Assembly (NCBI GenBank): GCA_016926135.1 | Contig: JAFGPH010000191.1 | Coordinates: forward strand, 1-19,235 | Direction: 5' to 3' | DNA: 19,235 nt | Source of the DNA: Deltaproteobacteria bacterium | GTDB lineage: Bacteria; Desulfobacterota; DSM-4660; Desulfatiglandales; HGW-15 | Shown: positions 1 through 6,438 of the stretch, in pieces | Layout of the letters: every line of letters starts with the position of its first letter | Position numbering within the stretch: the stretch's first letter is position 1 | The notes under the pieces: model-generated | Databases searched by the model: none | Told to the model about the DNA's origin: nothing | The model's input: only the letters and a program-made list of their open reading frames with translations | Program-made: the position numbers and the translations under genes

Positions 1-249
1 GTCGCACAGACGATGGTGGAAATCAGGGCCGAGAAAAGCAAGGCCCTGCGCCTTGAACCGTCCTTTTTCGATCTGGAAGGGAAGGTGGCCTATACCCTGG
101 AGGAGGTTCAACCCGGCAAATGCTACCGGGCTCATTTCACCAGCCAGCCGGGTCGGCCGGGAATCTACTACGGGTTTCTGAAGCTGAAGACCAACTACCC
201 CGAGAGGCCTGAGGTGAGCATTCGAATCAGGGGGAAATTCAGGAAGTAG
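1..249 (+). CDS. DUF1573-like / Ig-fold protein, C-terminal end (5' partial)
   Basis: The reading frame is open to the left edge, so the start lies outside the window and only the last 82 codons are seen. The visible part looks like the last half of a beta-sandwich domain: an EVQPGK turn, then a [15 protein letters not shown] strand pair and a final VSIRIRGK strand. This resembles the end of DUF1573/HYDIN-type Ig-like domains, which commonly close with a 'TNDP..P.I.I.V.G' pattern. Such proteins are often exported or periplasmic, but the N-terminus that would show a signal peptide is missing. RNase HI follows 35 bp downstream on the same strand, which may be co-transcription or simple adjacency. 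The function is unknown; the domain assignment is by pattern only. Confidence 0.6.
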   Translation, partial: VAQTMVEIRAEKSKALRLEPSFFDLEGKVAYTLEEVQPGKCYRAHFTSQPGRPGIYYGFLKLKTNYPERPEVSIRIRGKFRK

Positions 250-284
250 CGGGTCCGCGAGTGTCTGCCAGTGCTGGAGGAGAT

Positions 285-752
285 ATGGCTGTGCGGAAGG
301 AGAAGGAACAGGATACCAGACGGGTGGAGATCTTCGCAGATGGCGCCTGCAGCGGAAACCCCGGGCCGGGCGGCTATGGGGCGATCCTCAGATACGGGGA
401 GGAGATGAAAGAACTCTCCGGATGCGAAAGGCAGACCACCAACAACCGCATGGAGATGACGGCCATTATTGAGGCATTCAGGCGCTTGAAGAGACCTTGC
501 CGGGTGAGGGTGGTCACGGACTCCAATTATGTGGTCAAAGGAATGACGGAGTGGCTGCCCCGGTGGGTCAGGAAAGACTGGATGACTGCGGACAAGAAGC
601 CCGTATTGAACAGGGATCTCTGGGAGACTCTTCGGGATCTCTGTGACCGTCACCGTGTGGAGTGGAAGTGGATCAAAGGCCATTCGGGCCATCCGGAAAA
701 TGAGAGGTGCGACCGCATGGCCAGGGAGGCGATCCGGCGCTGCACAGGTTAG
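285..752 (+). CDS. rnhA: Ribonuclease HI
   Basis: This 155-residue protein should cut the RNA strand of RNA-DNA hybrids in the cytoplasm, removing R-loops and primers. All four acidic metal-binding residues of RNase HI are visible: D19 in [15 protein letters not shown]57 in NNRMEM, D79 in TDSNYV and D143 in ERCDRMA. The histidine loop ([11 protein letters not shown]133) and the basic/aromatic handle region ([18 protein letters not shown]) are also present. The length matches E. coli RNase HI (155 aa). I chose ATG 285 because GGAGGAG lies at 276-282; the spacing is short, so GTG 291, two codons in, is an equally workable start. A GTG at 261 is in frame but has no good ribosome site. The flavoprotein gene starts 14 bp after the stop. 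Confidence 0.96.
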   Translation: MAVRKEKEQDTRRVEIFADGACSGNPGPGGYGAILRYGEEMKELSGCERQTTNNRMEMTAIIEAFRRLKRPCRVRVVTDSNYVVKGMTEWLPRWVRKDWMTADKKPVLNRDLWETLRDLCDRHRVEWKWIKGHSGHPENERCDRMAREAIRRCTG

Positions 753-766
753 CAGAGGGGGAGCTT

Positions 767-1240
767 ATGGACAAAACGTGGCAGGACGCCCTGGGCCGCA
801 TGACTTACGGCATCTATGTGCTCACCTCCGCCCAGGGAGCGCAGATCAACGGCATGATCGCCTCCTGGGCGTCCCAGGTTTCCCATGAGCCGCCCCTGAT
901 CATGGTTGCGATTCATCCCAACCGTTATTCCCATGCTCTTGTGGAAAAAAGCCGGGCCTTCGCCCTTCACGTACTGGACCGCAACCAGAAAAATCTGATC
1001 CGTCGATTCAAGGGACCCGACCCTCAAGCCAAGTTCGAGTCTCTCTCATGGGTTCGTGGAAAGACAGGTTCCCCCATCCTGCAGGAGTGCATCGCTTGTG
1101 TCGAATGCGAGGTGAGGGCGAAGTACGAGCCGGGGAATCACAGCCTCTTTGTGGGCGAGGTGGTCCAGGCCCATGTCTTTCTCCAGAGCGACCCACTGAG
1201 CACCCTGGACTATGAAGGAGTGTATCAGGGCAGGTCCTGA
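767..1240 (+). CDS. Flavin reductase-like (FMN-binding) protein
   Basis: This 157-residue protein belongs to the flavin reductase-like FMN-binding split-barrel group (the flavin_reduct fold seen in DIM6/NTAB proteins). Visible family features are the N-terminal GRMTYGIYVLTS strand, the NGMIASWASQVS segment that usually binds FMN phosphate, the PPLIMVAIHPNRYSHALVEKS stretch and the FALHVLDRNQ segment. The C-terminal GNHSLFVGEVVQA strand also matches the family. Such proteins pass electrons from NAD(P)H or a rubredoxin-type donor to flavin or to a partner oxygenase/oxidoreductase; the partner cannot be read from this window. Start ATG 767 is preceded by GGGGGAG at 757-763. An in-frame ATG at 707 lies inside rnhA and is unlikely. 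The gene is the last of the left-hand + strand group before an AT-rich spacer. Confidence 0.8.
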   Translation: MDKTWQDALGRMTYGIYVLTSAQGAQINGMIASWASQVSHEPPLIMVAIHPNRYSHALVEKSRAFALHVLDRNQKNLIRRFKGPDPQAKFESLSWVRGKTGSPILQECIACVECEVRAKYEPGNHSLFVGEVVQAHVFLQSDPLSTLDYEGVYQGRS

Positions 1241-1422
1241 TGCATGTCGGGATGATCAAAACCAATTAGAATTTAGATCAATCATCATCCAAATACTTAA
1301 ATACTTGACGAATAGCAAAAATTATGTTATTTAAAATTCACCATTTTCATGTGTTAGAAATATGTAAACCTGGTTCAGATGATGCAGGCTTTGATAGCTA
1401 AAAATAGAAATAGGAGCAAGCT
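1241..1422 (+). promoter_or_regulatory. AT-rich intergenic spacer, probable promoter region
   Basis: This 182-bp gap is clearly more AT-rich than the rest of the window and leads into the acidic zinc-ribbon gene. A TTGACG at 1305-1310 could be a -35 box. However, the hexamer about 17 bp downstream (TATTTA, 1328-1333) is a poor -10, and the better TAAAAT at 1333-1338 is 22 bp away, so no promoter can be fixed. GGATGAT (1250-1256) and ATCATCC (1284-1290) form a 7-bp inverted repeat with a 27-nt loop and no T-run, which is not a convincing terminator. A good ribosome site, GGAG at 1413-1416, sits before ATG 1423. Confidence 0.35.
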
Positions 1423-2454
1423 ATGAAGTGCCCCAAATGTGGTTTTATTAGCTTTGACTATAACCAGGTTTGTCCCAGGTGCAACAAGGATATCAGCGCC
1501 GAACAGCAGAAGTTGAACCTTCCGGCCTTCCGGCCTGAACCGCCGGCCCTGCTGGGGGCCCTGCTGGGTGAGGCGGGTGAATCCGGGATGCACATGAGCG
1601 CCTCTACCGAGATGGCGGTCATGCATGAAGAGCATGAAATCTCCCTGGGCGATTCTGCCGCCATTGAGAGCGGAGAGATGATGCTGCATGATTCCCAAGA
1701 GCTTGACCTGGGGCTGGATATGGACGCCGAAGAGGCCACGGAAGGGATCAGCGAACCGGAGATTTCCATGGAGGAGCCTTCCCTGGATCTGGATCTGGAG
1801 GTTCCGGCGGACGAGCAGGCCATGTCCGGTGAAGAGGCTGCCCCGGAACTTGAAGGGATTTCCCTATCCGATGATGGCGGCATGCCGGAGCTCATTGGAG
1901 GCGAACCAGGGCAGGATCAGGAGATCGCTCTGGATCTGGGAGATCTGTCCGAGGATGCCGCGGAGAAGGAAGAGGAGAGTCTTCTGGCCTCGATCTCGGA
2001 GGAGGGGGAGAAGTTAGGCATTGAGATGGAGGATTTCTCCCTGGAAGAGCCCCGGCGTGAGTCCAGGGCGGAGCCCGAGCAGACCGGTGAACTGGTCATG
2101 GACCTGGACAGCATGCCCCTGAAAATGGAAGAGCCGTTGGACCTGGAGGAGAAGGGAGAGATCACCCTCAACCTGGATGACCTGAAGGTGAATGAGACGG
2201 GAGAACTGGAGATCGGAGACGCGGTCGCTTCCCTTGCACAGGAGGAAAAGCCGCTCGAGGTGGAGGATCTTCCACTGGAGCCGGAAGTCGCTCCCGCTGC
2301 GACTGAGGAAAAGGCGGAAGAAGAGGATTTCGCCCTGCTGCTGGAGGATGAGGAGGCTGTGGAGGAACCGACCCACGATGAAAGCCAGGAAGTGGCCCTG
2401 GATCTGGATAACCTGGATCTGGATCTGGACATGGAGGATTCGGATCGCAAGTAA
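1423..2454 (+). CDS. Zinc-ribbon protein with long acidic LDLD-repeat tail
   Basis: This 343-residue protein starts with a compact zinc ribbon: C3-x2-C6 and C17-x2-C20, in MKCPKCGF and CPRCNKD. Everything after about residue 40 is low complexity and strongly acidic. It carries repeated hydrophobic-acidic strings such as LDLDLEV, IALDLGDL, LVMDLDS, EPLDLEEKGEI, ITLNLDDLK and a final VALDLDNLDLDLDMED. I see no signal peptide and no membrane helix, so it is probably cytoplasmic and largely disordered. The tail may serve as a flexible scaffold or as a set of short peptide ligands, but that is inference. Tandem CTGGAT-type hexamers at 1783-1798 and 2398-2430 underlie the repeats and suggest slippage expansion. 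The gene seems to stand alone, with its own upstream AT-rich region and the tRNA-Phe promoter just after it. I do not recognise a named family. Confidence 0.85.
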   Translation: MKCPKCGFISFDYNQVCPRCNKDISAEQQKLNLPAFRPEPPALLGALLGEAGESGMHMSASTEMAVMHEEHEISLGDSAAIESGEMMLHDSQELDLGLDMDAEEATEGISEPEISMEEPSLDLDLEVPADEQAMSGEEAAPELEGISLSDDGGMPELIGGEPGQDQEIALDLGDLSEDAAEKEEESLLASISEEGEKLGIEMEDFSLEEPRRESRAEPEQTGELVMDLDSMPLKMEEPLDLEEKGEITLNLDDLKVNETGELEIGDAVASLAQEEKPLEVEDLPLEPEVAPAATEEKAEEEDFALLLEDEEAVEEPTHDESQEVALDLDNLDLDLDMEDSDRK

Positions 2455-2474
2455 TCAGCCCGTGCAGTTTCATC

Positions 2475-2503
2475 TTGACCTCATACGTCAACCTGCCTAT
2501 AAT
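2475..2503 (+). promoter_or_regulatory. Sigma70-type promoter of the tRNA-Phe gene
   Basis: TTGACC at 2475-2480 matches the -35 consensus at five of six positions, and TATAAT at 2498-2503 is a perfect -10, with the ideal 17-bp spacer. Transcription would begin around 2509-2511, just before the mature tRNA 5' end at 2515. It lies directly after the stop of the acidic zinc-ribbon gene. Confidence 0.88.
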
Positions 2504-2514
2504 CCACCCATCCT

Positions 2515-2590
2515 GCCGAGATAGCTCAGTCGGTAGAGCAGGGGACTGAAAATCCCCGTGTCCACAGTTCGATTCTGTGTCTCGGCACCA
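2515..2590 (+). tRNA. tRNA-Phe (anticodon GAA)
   Basis: A complete 76-nt cloverleaf with an encoded CCA end. The acceptor stem is GCCGAGA (2515-2521) with TCTCGGC (2580-2586), followed by discriminator A and CCA (2588-2590). The D stem is GCTC/GAGC (2524-2527/2536-2539). The anticodon stem GGGGA/TCCCC (2541-2545/2553-2557) encloses CTGAAAA with anticodon GAA at 2548-2550. The T stem CACAG/CTGTG (2563-2567/2575-2579) holds the standard TTCGATT loop. All stems pair without mismatch. Confidence 0.98.
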
Positions 2591-2598
2591 TAAGAATC

Positions 2599-2631
2599 AA
2601 GGGTTTACGGTCAAACCGTGAACCCTTTTTT
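2599..2631 (+). terminator. Intrinsic terminator after tRNA-Phe
   Basis: A 13-bp stem runs from AAGGGTTTACGGT (2599-2611) to ACCGTGAACCCTT (2615-2627), with one G-T wobble, a CAA loop and a T-run at 2626-2631. It lies 8 bp after the tRNA CCA. The stem overlaps the last codons of the convergent phosphopantetheinyl transferase gene, whose stop is at 2611-2613. On the - strand the same hairpin is followed by a poorer T stretch, so it may act weakly in both directions. Confidence 0.88.
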
Positions 2632-3309
2632 CTTGGTTGGGATTGGCGCACGGGAACCTGTCAGACCCCTCTCAGAGAACAGTACGGGGCTGATGCTTAT
2701 CTCGGAACCTTCTCGCTCAACTGCCAGATGGCAGAGGTATCCCTCTGCGATCTTCAGATGATGTACGAACCATCTGGTATCGTACAGGATGGCCTGGTCT
2801 TGATCCATATAGACATCCTGCAGGGGTGTGGAAAGCCCCTGTCCATGGGCCTTGATCACGCTCTCCTTGATGGTCCAGTACGTGAAAAAGCGCTCGTCAA
2901 GTCTCTCCGAGCGCTCGATCTCCCGCCATTCCTCCGGGCGAAGCACTCTTTTGAAGTCCTCCAGCGCCACCGGGCGGATCTGTTCGATGTCGATGCCGAC
3001 ACGGCCCCGGTCGGATACCGCGCAGACCACGTACTCTTCGGAGTGGGAGATGTTAAAGTCGACGGGGCCCCTCAGAAAGGGCCTTCCATAAGCCGTGGAA
3101 GAGATCTCTCGAAGCGTCTCCGGCCCGCAGCCGTATTTTTTGAGGCCCTCCATGAGAATCAGCCTGGAAAAGAGCCGGGCATGCCGATCCTGCCATCTTC
3201 GAAATCGAAGGATCTCTCCTTGGCACTCGGGGGGCACCTGTTGGAGGAGGCTCTTCCACCGGTCTTCGCCGAGCATGGAATGAAAATGGGTGTAAAGGAC
3301 CTCAATCAT
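2611..3309 (-). CDS. 4'-phosphopantetheinyl transferase, Sfp type
   Basis: This 232-residue enzyme should move the phosphopantetheine arm of CoA onto a serine of acyl or peptidyl carrier proteins. The Sfp-family signatures are present in order: GRPFL (75-79), FNISHSEEYV (85-94), GIDIEQI with D107 and E109 as magnesium ligands, and WTIKESVIKA with E149 and K153. The length is typical of the Sfp rather than the shorter AcpS type. The start at 3309 has no good ribosome site. Met12 is an in-frame alternative with no better site, so the N-terminus is uncertain. It is the last gene of the - strand run, 68 bp after the crotonase stop, and its final codons lie inside the tRNA terminator hairpin. Whether it belongs functionally to the acid-degradation cluster is unclear; no carrier protein is seen in the window. 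Confidence 0.92.
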   Translation of the reverse strand: MIEVLYTHFHSMLGEDRWKSLLQQVPPECQGEILRFRRWQDRHARLFSRLILMEGLKKYGCGPETLREISSTAYGRPFLRGPVDFNISHSEEYVVCAVSDRGRVGIDIEQIRPVALEDFKRVLRPEEWREIERSERLDERFFTYWTIKESVIKAHGQGLSTPLQDVYMDQDQAILYDTRWFVHHLKIAEGYLCHLAVEREGSEISISPVLFSERGLTGSRAPIPTKKKGFTV

Positions 3310-3320
3310 CGAGGGATCAC

Positions 3321-3342
3321 AGGGGAAAGAGTTTCCCTTTTT
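3321..3342 (+). terminator. Hairpin plus T-run between crotonase and PPTase genes (weak call)
   Basis: AGGGGAAA (3321-3328) pairs with TTTCCCTT (3332-3339) around a GAG loop, and T's run to 3342. The T-run orients it as a + strand terminator, although the flanking genes are on the - strand. It could stop antisense transcripts, or act as a hairpin in the 5' leader of the PPTase gene. No + strand gene ends here. Confidence 0.4.
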
Positions 3343-3377
3343 AACATGGGAAGAAGGATGTCCTTCATCCTGCCTGC

Positions 3378-4148
3378 CTATCTTCCCTTGAAAACGGGGG
3401 GTCGCTTTTCTTTGAAGGCATTTCTCCCTTCTTCGTAATCCTCGGTATCGTAAAGGGGCATTCCCAGGGCGTTTTCGATCCAGAGGGCCTCATCCAGCGA
3501 TCTGCCTCTGGATCGCAGCATGGCCTCTTTGATGCTCCTGAGGGCCAGAGGAGCCGCGCTGCACAGTTCTTTGGCCCACTCCCTGGCCGAAGGAAGGACC
3601 TGATCCGGTGGGACTACCCTGTTGATCAGGCCGATCCGATACGCCTCCCGGGCGTCGATGGCCTTGCCGAGAAAGAGGATTTCCGCGGCGTGACACCAGG
3701 AGACGTTCATGGGCAGCCTGCTGGTGCCGCCCAGGCGGGGAAGGATGCCCAGTCGCGCCTCCGGAAAGGCGAATCGGGCCTTTTCCGAGGCTATCCTCAA
3801 GTCACAGCAAAGGGCCACCTCCAGACCTCCCCCCAGAGCAACACCGTTGATGGCGGCAATGAGCGGCTTAAGAATTTCCATTCCCCGCAGGGGACTGGTT
3901 GGGAGCAGCCACGGTTTTGCCCTGCACTCCTTCACGAACGGGAGCCATTCCTTGATATCCGCCCCTGCACAGAACGCCTTCTCCCCGCTTCCTGTGACAA
4001 TCCCCACCCAGAGGTCCGGGTCTCTCGTGAAGTCCTCAAACGCCTCGTGCATCTCACGGAAGAGGTTCGGGCTCAGGGCATTCATGGATTCGGGGCGGTT
4101 CAGCGTGAAAACCGCAGTGTTCCCGTCCTTTTCGTATAAAAGATCCAT
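3378..4148 (-). CDS. Enoyl-CoA hydratase (crotonase family)
   Basis: This 256-residue cytoplasmic enzyme should add water to a 2-enoyl-CoA in beta-oxidation. It has the CoA-binding/oxyanion segment FCAGADIKEW (59-68) and INGVALGGGLEVALCCD. Both catalytic glutamates of classical enoyl-CoA hydratase appear in place: E110 in GGGLE and E130 in AFPEARLG. I chose ATG 4148 because AAAGGAGG at 4161-4168 is 12 nt upstream. An in-frame TTG at 4160 abuts that ribosome site and is unlikely. The ribosome site overlaps the stop of the preceding crotonase gene, which lies only 18 bp away, so the two are co-transcribed and probably coupled. The precise acyl chain or ring substrate cannot be told. Confidence 0.9.
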   Translation of the reverse strand: MDLLYEKDGNTAVFTLNRPESMNALSPNLFREMHEAFEDFTRDPDLWVGIVTGSGEKAFCAGADIKEWLPFVKECRAKPWLLPTSPLRGMEILKPLIAAINGVALGGGLEVALCCDLRIASEKARFAFPEARLGILPRLGGTSRLPMNVSWCHAAEILFLGKAIDAREAYRIGLINRVVPPDQVLPSAREWAKELCSAAPLALRSIKEAMLRSRGRSLDEALWIENALGMPLYDTEDYEEGRNAFKEKRPPVFKGR

Positions 4149-4166
4149 GTTCTTCGACAACCTCCT

Positions 4167-5027
4167 TTAGACCTTGGGTTCTCTCCACCACGGATAGAAG
4201 TCGGGCATGTCCCTGGAGACCTTCATGGTGAACTTCGGCGGCCTCTTCTCCAGGAAGCCCTGAACCCCCTCGCTGGAATCCTTCTGGCAGCCCATCCAGA
4301 AAAAGCAACGCGAATCGATCAGGTGGACCGATTGAGGGTCCCTTTCCCCGCAACCGTGCCACAGGAGCGCCTTGCTGAGGGCCACGGAAACCGCGGAGGT
4401 GTTTTCCGCTATTTCCCGCGCGATCGCCATGGCTTTGTCCATGACCTGCCCCGGGGGCACCACGTGGTTGAAAAGACCCGATCTCGCCTCCTCCGAGGCG
4501 CGGAACACGCGTCCGGTGAAGACCCATTCGGTCGCCCTGGAAATCCCCACGATGCGTGGCAGGAACCAGGATGAGCATGCCTCGGGGACAACACCCCGCC
4601 TGGCAAAGACAAACCCGATCTTTGCATTCTCCGAGACGATTCGCATGTCCATGGGCAGGGTCATGGTGATGCCCACGCCTACGGCATGCCCGTTGATCGC
4701 CGCAATCACGGGTTTTCGGCACCTGAAGACCGCGAGAGAGACCTGGCCGCCGCCGTCTCGATGTTCGGCGATGCCCACCTCCTCACCGTCCTGGCGGACG
4801 CGATCGAAGGCGAATCGGCCTGAAGACAGATCGGCTCCCGCACAGAAGGCCCTGCCCGCGCCCGTGACCACAACGACGCGCACCGCGTCATCCTGGTCCG
4901 CAATCGTGAAGATCTCGATCAACTCCTTTCGCATCGTCGCCGTAAAGGCGTTCATCTGGTCCGGCCGGTCGAGGGTGACGATTGCGATGCCTTTTTCAAC
5001 TTCATACCGCGTCTGGGTCAGTTCCAT
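4167..5027 (-). CDS. Crotonase-family protein lacking the two hydratase glutamates
   Basis: This 286-residue protein has the crotonase fold: an FCAGADLSS oxyanion loop (61-69), INGHAVGVGITMTLPMD (111-127) and FARRGVVPEACSSWFLPRIVG (141-161). By eye alignment with the neighbouring hydratase, the first catalytic Glu is replaced by T121 and the second by F141. E149, in VPEA, is the nearest acidic candidate. It is therefore more likely an isomerase, a hydrolase or another crotonase activity than a plain enoyl-CoA hydratase. Start ATG 5027 (MELTQTRY) has AGAGGTG a few bases upstream. An in-frame ATG at 5111 would add 28 residues with no homology or ribosome site. The gene lies 88 bp after the DUF362 gene and 18 bp before the other crotonase. 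Confidence 0.85.
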   Translation of the reverse strand: MELTQTRYEVEKGIAIVTLDRPDQMNAFTATMRKELIEIFTIADQDDAVRVVVVTGAGRAFCAGADLSSGRFAFDRVRQDGEEVGIAEHRDGGGQVSLAVFRCRKPVIAAINGHAVGVGITMTLPMDMRIVSENAKIGFVFARRGVVPEACSSWFLPRIVGISRATEWVFTGRVFRASEEARSGLFNHVVPPGQVMDKAMAIAREIAENTSAVSVALSKALLWHGCGERDPQSVHLIDSRCFFWMGCQKDSSEGVQGFLEKRPPKFTMKVSRDMPDFYPWWREPKV

Positions 5028-5115
5028 GCATACACCTCTGCTCGTTTTTTCCGTCCGTACCACCCTGTGAGGGCACGGCGCTATGGTAACGATCACGTTG
5101 AGACACCACACTGGT

Positions 5116-6438
5116 TCAATCGATTCTGAAATGGGACTCGTCGAATTCCGCCTTTCCCCGGTATCTCTTCATATGAACGCCCATGACCCTGTCCATGTGC
5201 TCGAACAGGTCCGGGTCGGCTTCAATCCCCGCACGACGAAGGGCCTCCAACATGGACTTGGGAGAGGGTGGGCAACCCTTGACGGCGATCATTTCCCGAA
5301 TGTCGGGATTGTCCTTGTTTGCCTGGTAGATGCACTTCCCGAGCAGCAGGGTCTTCTTTCTGCCGGGGGTGGGCCGCATGACCTTCCCCGTGAGGACTTC
5401 CACATCGTCAAAGGGGGTTCCCTTCCAGGCCCGCGCGATGGCCATCAGCATCACCCTGACCAGTCCCGCGCAATAGGTGCAAACCGTCAGGTCGTATTTC
5501 CGGAAGGACATCCCCTTGATCCCCCACCTTTCCATGGTTGCGGGCAAGGTCCCCTCCTCGTTGTAGGGAAAGGCCCATTCATGGGGAGAGGCCACATGGT
5601 CCACCCTTTCCCCGACGATCTCCACGTCCGAGAGGTCCACAGGCCGCTGCAGGGCACGGGCCGCATGCACCAGATGGGGTACGTGGGCGGGTTCGATGCC
5701 CAGGAGCCTGGCACCCACCATGTCGGCCGACAGAACGTCGGAGGAAGCCACAAAGAGATTGCTCCTCCTGGCCTGACCATCCACGTTCGGGCCTCGCTCA
5801 TGCGTGTAGATCCCGTCCAGAAGGGTGAACATGGGCGGCATGGGCTGAAAGAGCTTCGAGACCATATAGTGGAGGTCCCTCCCGGAGGTCGGGCTGTGGC
5901 ATTTCTTCCTGGACGGTATGTCGATGGTTCCCTTCAGGTTCTTGATGCCGAGGCTGACCATGGTCTGGCTGTGTGTCTTCAGGACAGGCAGGTTGACCAC
6001 AAAGTCACTCTCCAGGATATCCCGGTTGAAGTTCAGTACGATGTCTTCACCAAGGCGGATCTTCTCAAAGGGCCTGTCGAGGGTGTTCACATATCGCACA
6101 CCGTAACGTTTCCGCAGGACTTCGTAGCCGAGGGTTTGGAAGGCGTGGGCAGGGGTTTCCAGGTCTTTCGGCTTTGCAATGACCGTCCCCTCCCCGATGG
6201 TGATATCGCGGACCCCCATCTCTTTCAGGATAACCACCATGTCCTCCACCACGCGAGACGTGGTGACGACGCCCCACTTGGGAAAGGGAACGGCCTTGGT
6301 CCAGAACACGATGTTGGGCTTGATGAAGACCCTGGCTTGGGCAGGCAGGCGCTCCAGGCCGCGCGAGAGATCAACGGCTTTCACCACAGAATGGAAGGGT
6401 TTCTCATACCGCACAATCGAAACGGTGTGTGGACTCAT
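5116..6438 (-). CDS. DUF362 domain protein with C-terminal cysteine set
   Basis: This 440-residue protein matches the DUF362 pattern: VFIKPNIV (37-44), an alpha/beta segment VVEDMVVILKEMGVRDITIGEG, and LPVLKTHSQTMVSLGIKNLKG (150-170). The C-terminal part carries C320-x2-C323 (VCTYC), C369 (GKC) and C389 (KGCPPSP), which could bind an Fe-S cluster or metal. No biochemical role is firmly established for this family; proteins of this kind are often found near redox and acyl-CoA genes. ATG 6438 overlaps the thiolase stop as ATGA, so translation is coupled. A longer in-frame start at 6492 would run inside the thiolase and is rejected. No signal peptide is seen, so it is probably cytoplasmic. Its place between thiolase and crotonases suggests a part in the same degradation route, but that is inference from context. 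Confidence 0.85.
   Translation of the reverse strand: MSPHTVSIVRYEKPFHSVVKAVDLSRGLERLPAQARVFIKPNIVFWTKAVPFPKWGVVTTSRVVEDMVVILKEMGVRDITIGEGTVIAKPKDLETPAHAFQTLGYEVLRKRYGVRYVNTLDRPFEKIRLGEDIVLNFNRDILESDFVVNLPVLKTHSQTMVSLGIKNLKGTIDIPSRKKCHSPTSGRDLHYMVSKLFQPMPPMFTLLDGIYTHERGPNVDGQARRSNLFVASSDVLSADMVGARLLGIEPAHVPHLVHAARALQRPVDLSDVEIVGERVDHVASPHEWAFPYNEEGTLPATMERWGIKGMSFRKYDLTVCTYCAGLVRVMLMAIARAWKGTPFDDVEVLTGKVMRPTPGRKKTLLLGKCIYQANKDNPDIREMIAVKGCPPSPKSMLEALRRAGIEADPDLFEHMDRVMGVHMKRYRGKAEFDESHFRID

Noticed and set aside
1250..1290. GGATGAT...ATCATCC inverted repeat after the flavin reductase gene
   Set aside because: It is a 7-bp stem around 27 nt without a T-run; too weak for a terminator or operator call.
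1305..1338. TTGACG with AT-rich downstream hexamers as a promoter for the acidic protein gene
   Set aside because: No -10-like hexamer sits at proper spacing; kept only as a note on the spacer.
1917..2450. Serine-rich open frame on the - strand
   Set aside because: It is the complement of the acidic repeat gene: GAG/GAT/CTG codons read backwards as Ser/Arg codons.
4149..4160. TTG start 12 bp upstream for the enoyl-CoA hydratase
   Set aside because: It directly abuts the AAAGGAGG ribosome site, leaving no spacing; ATG 4148 is workable.
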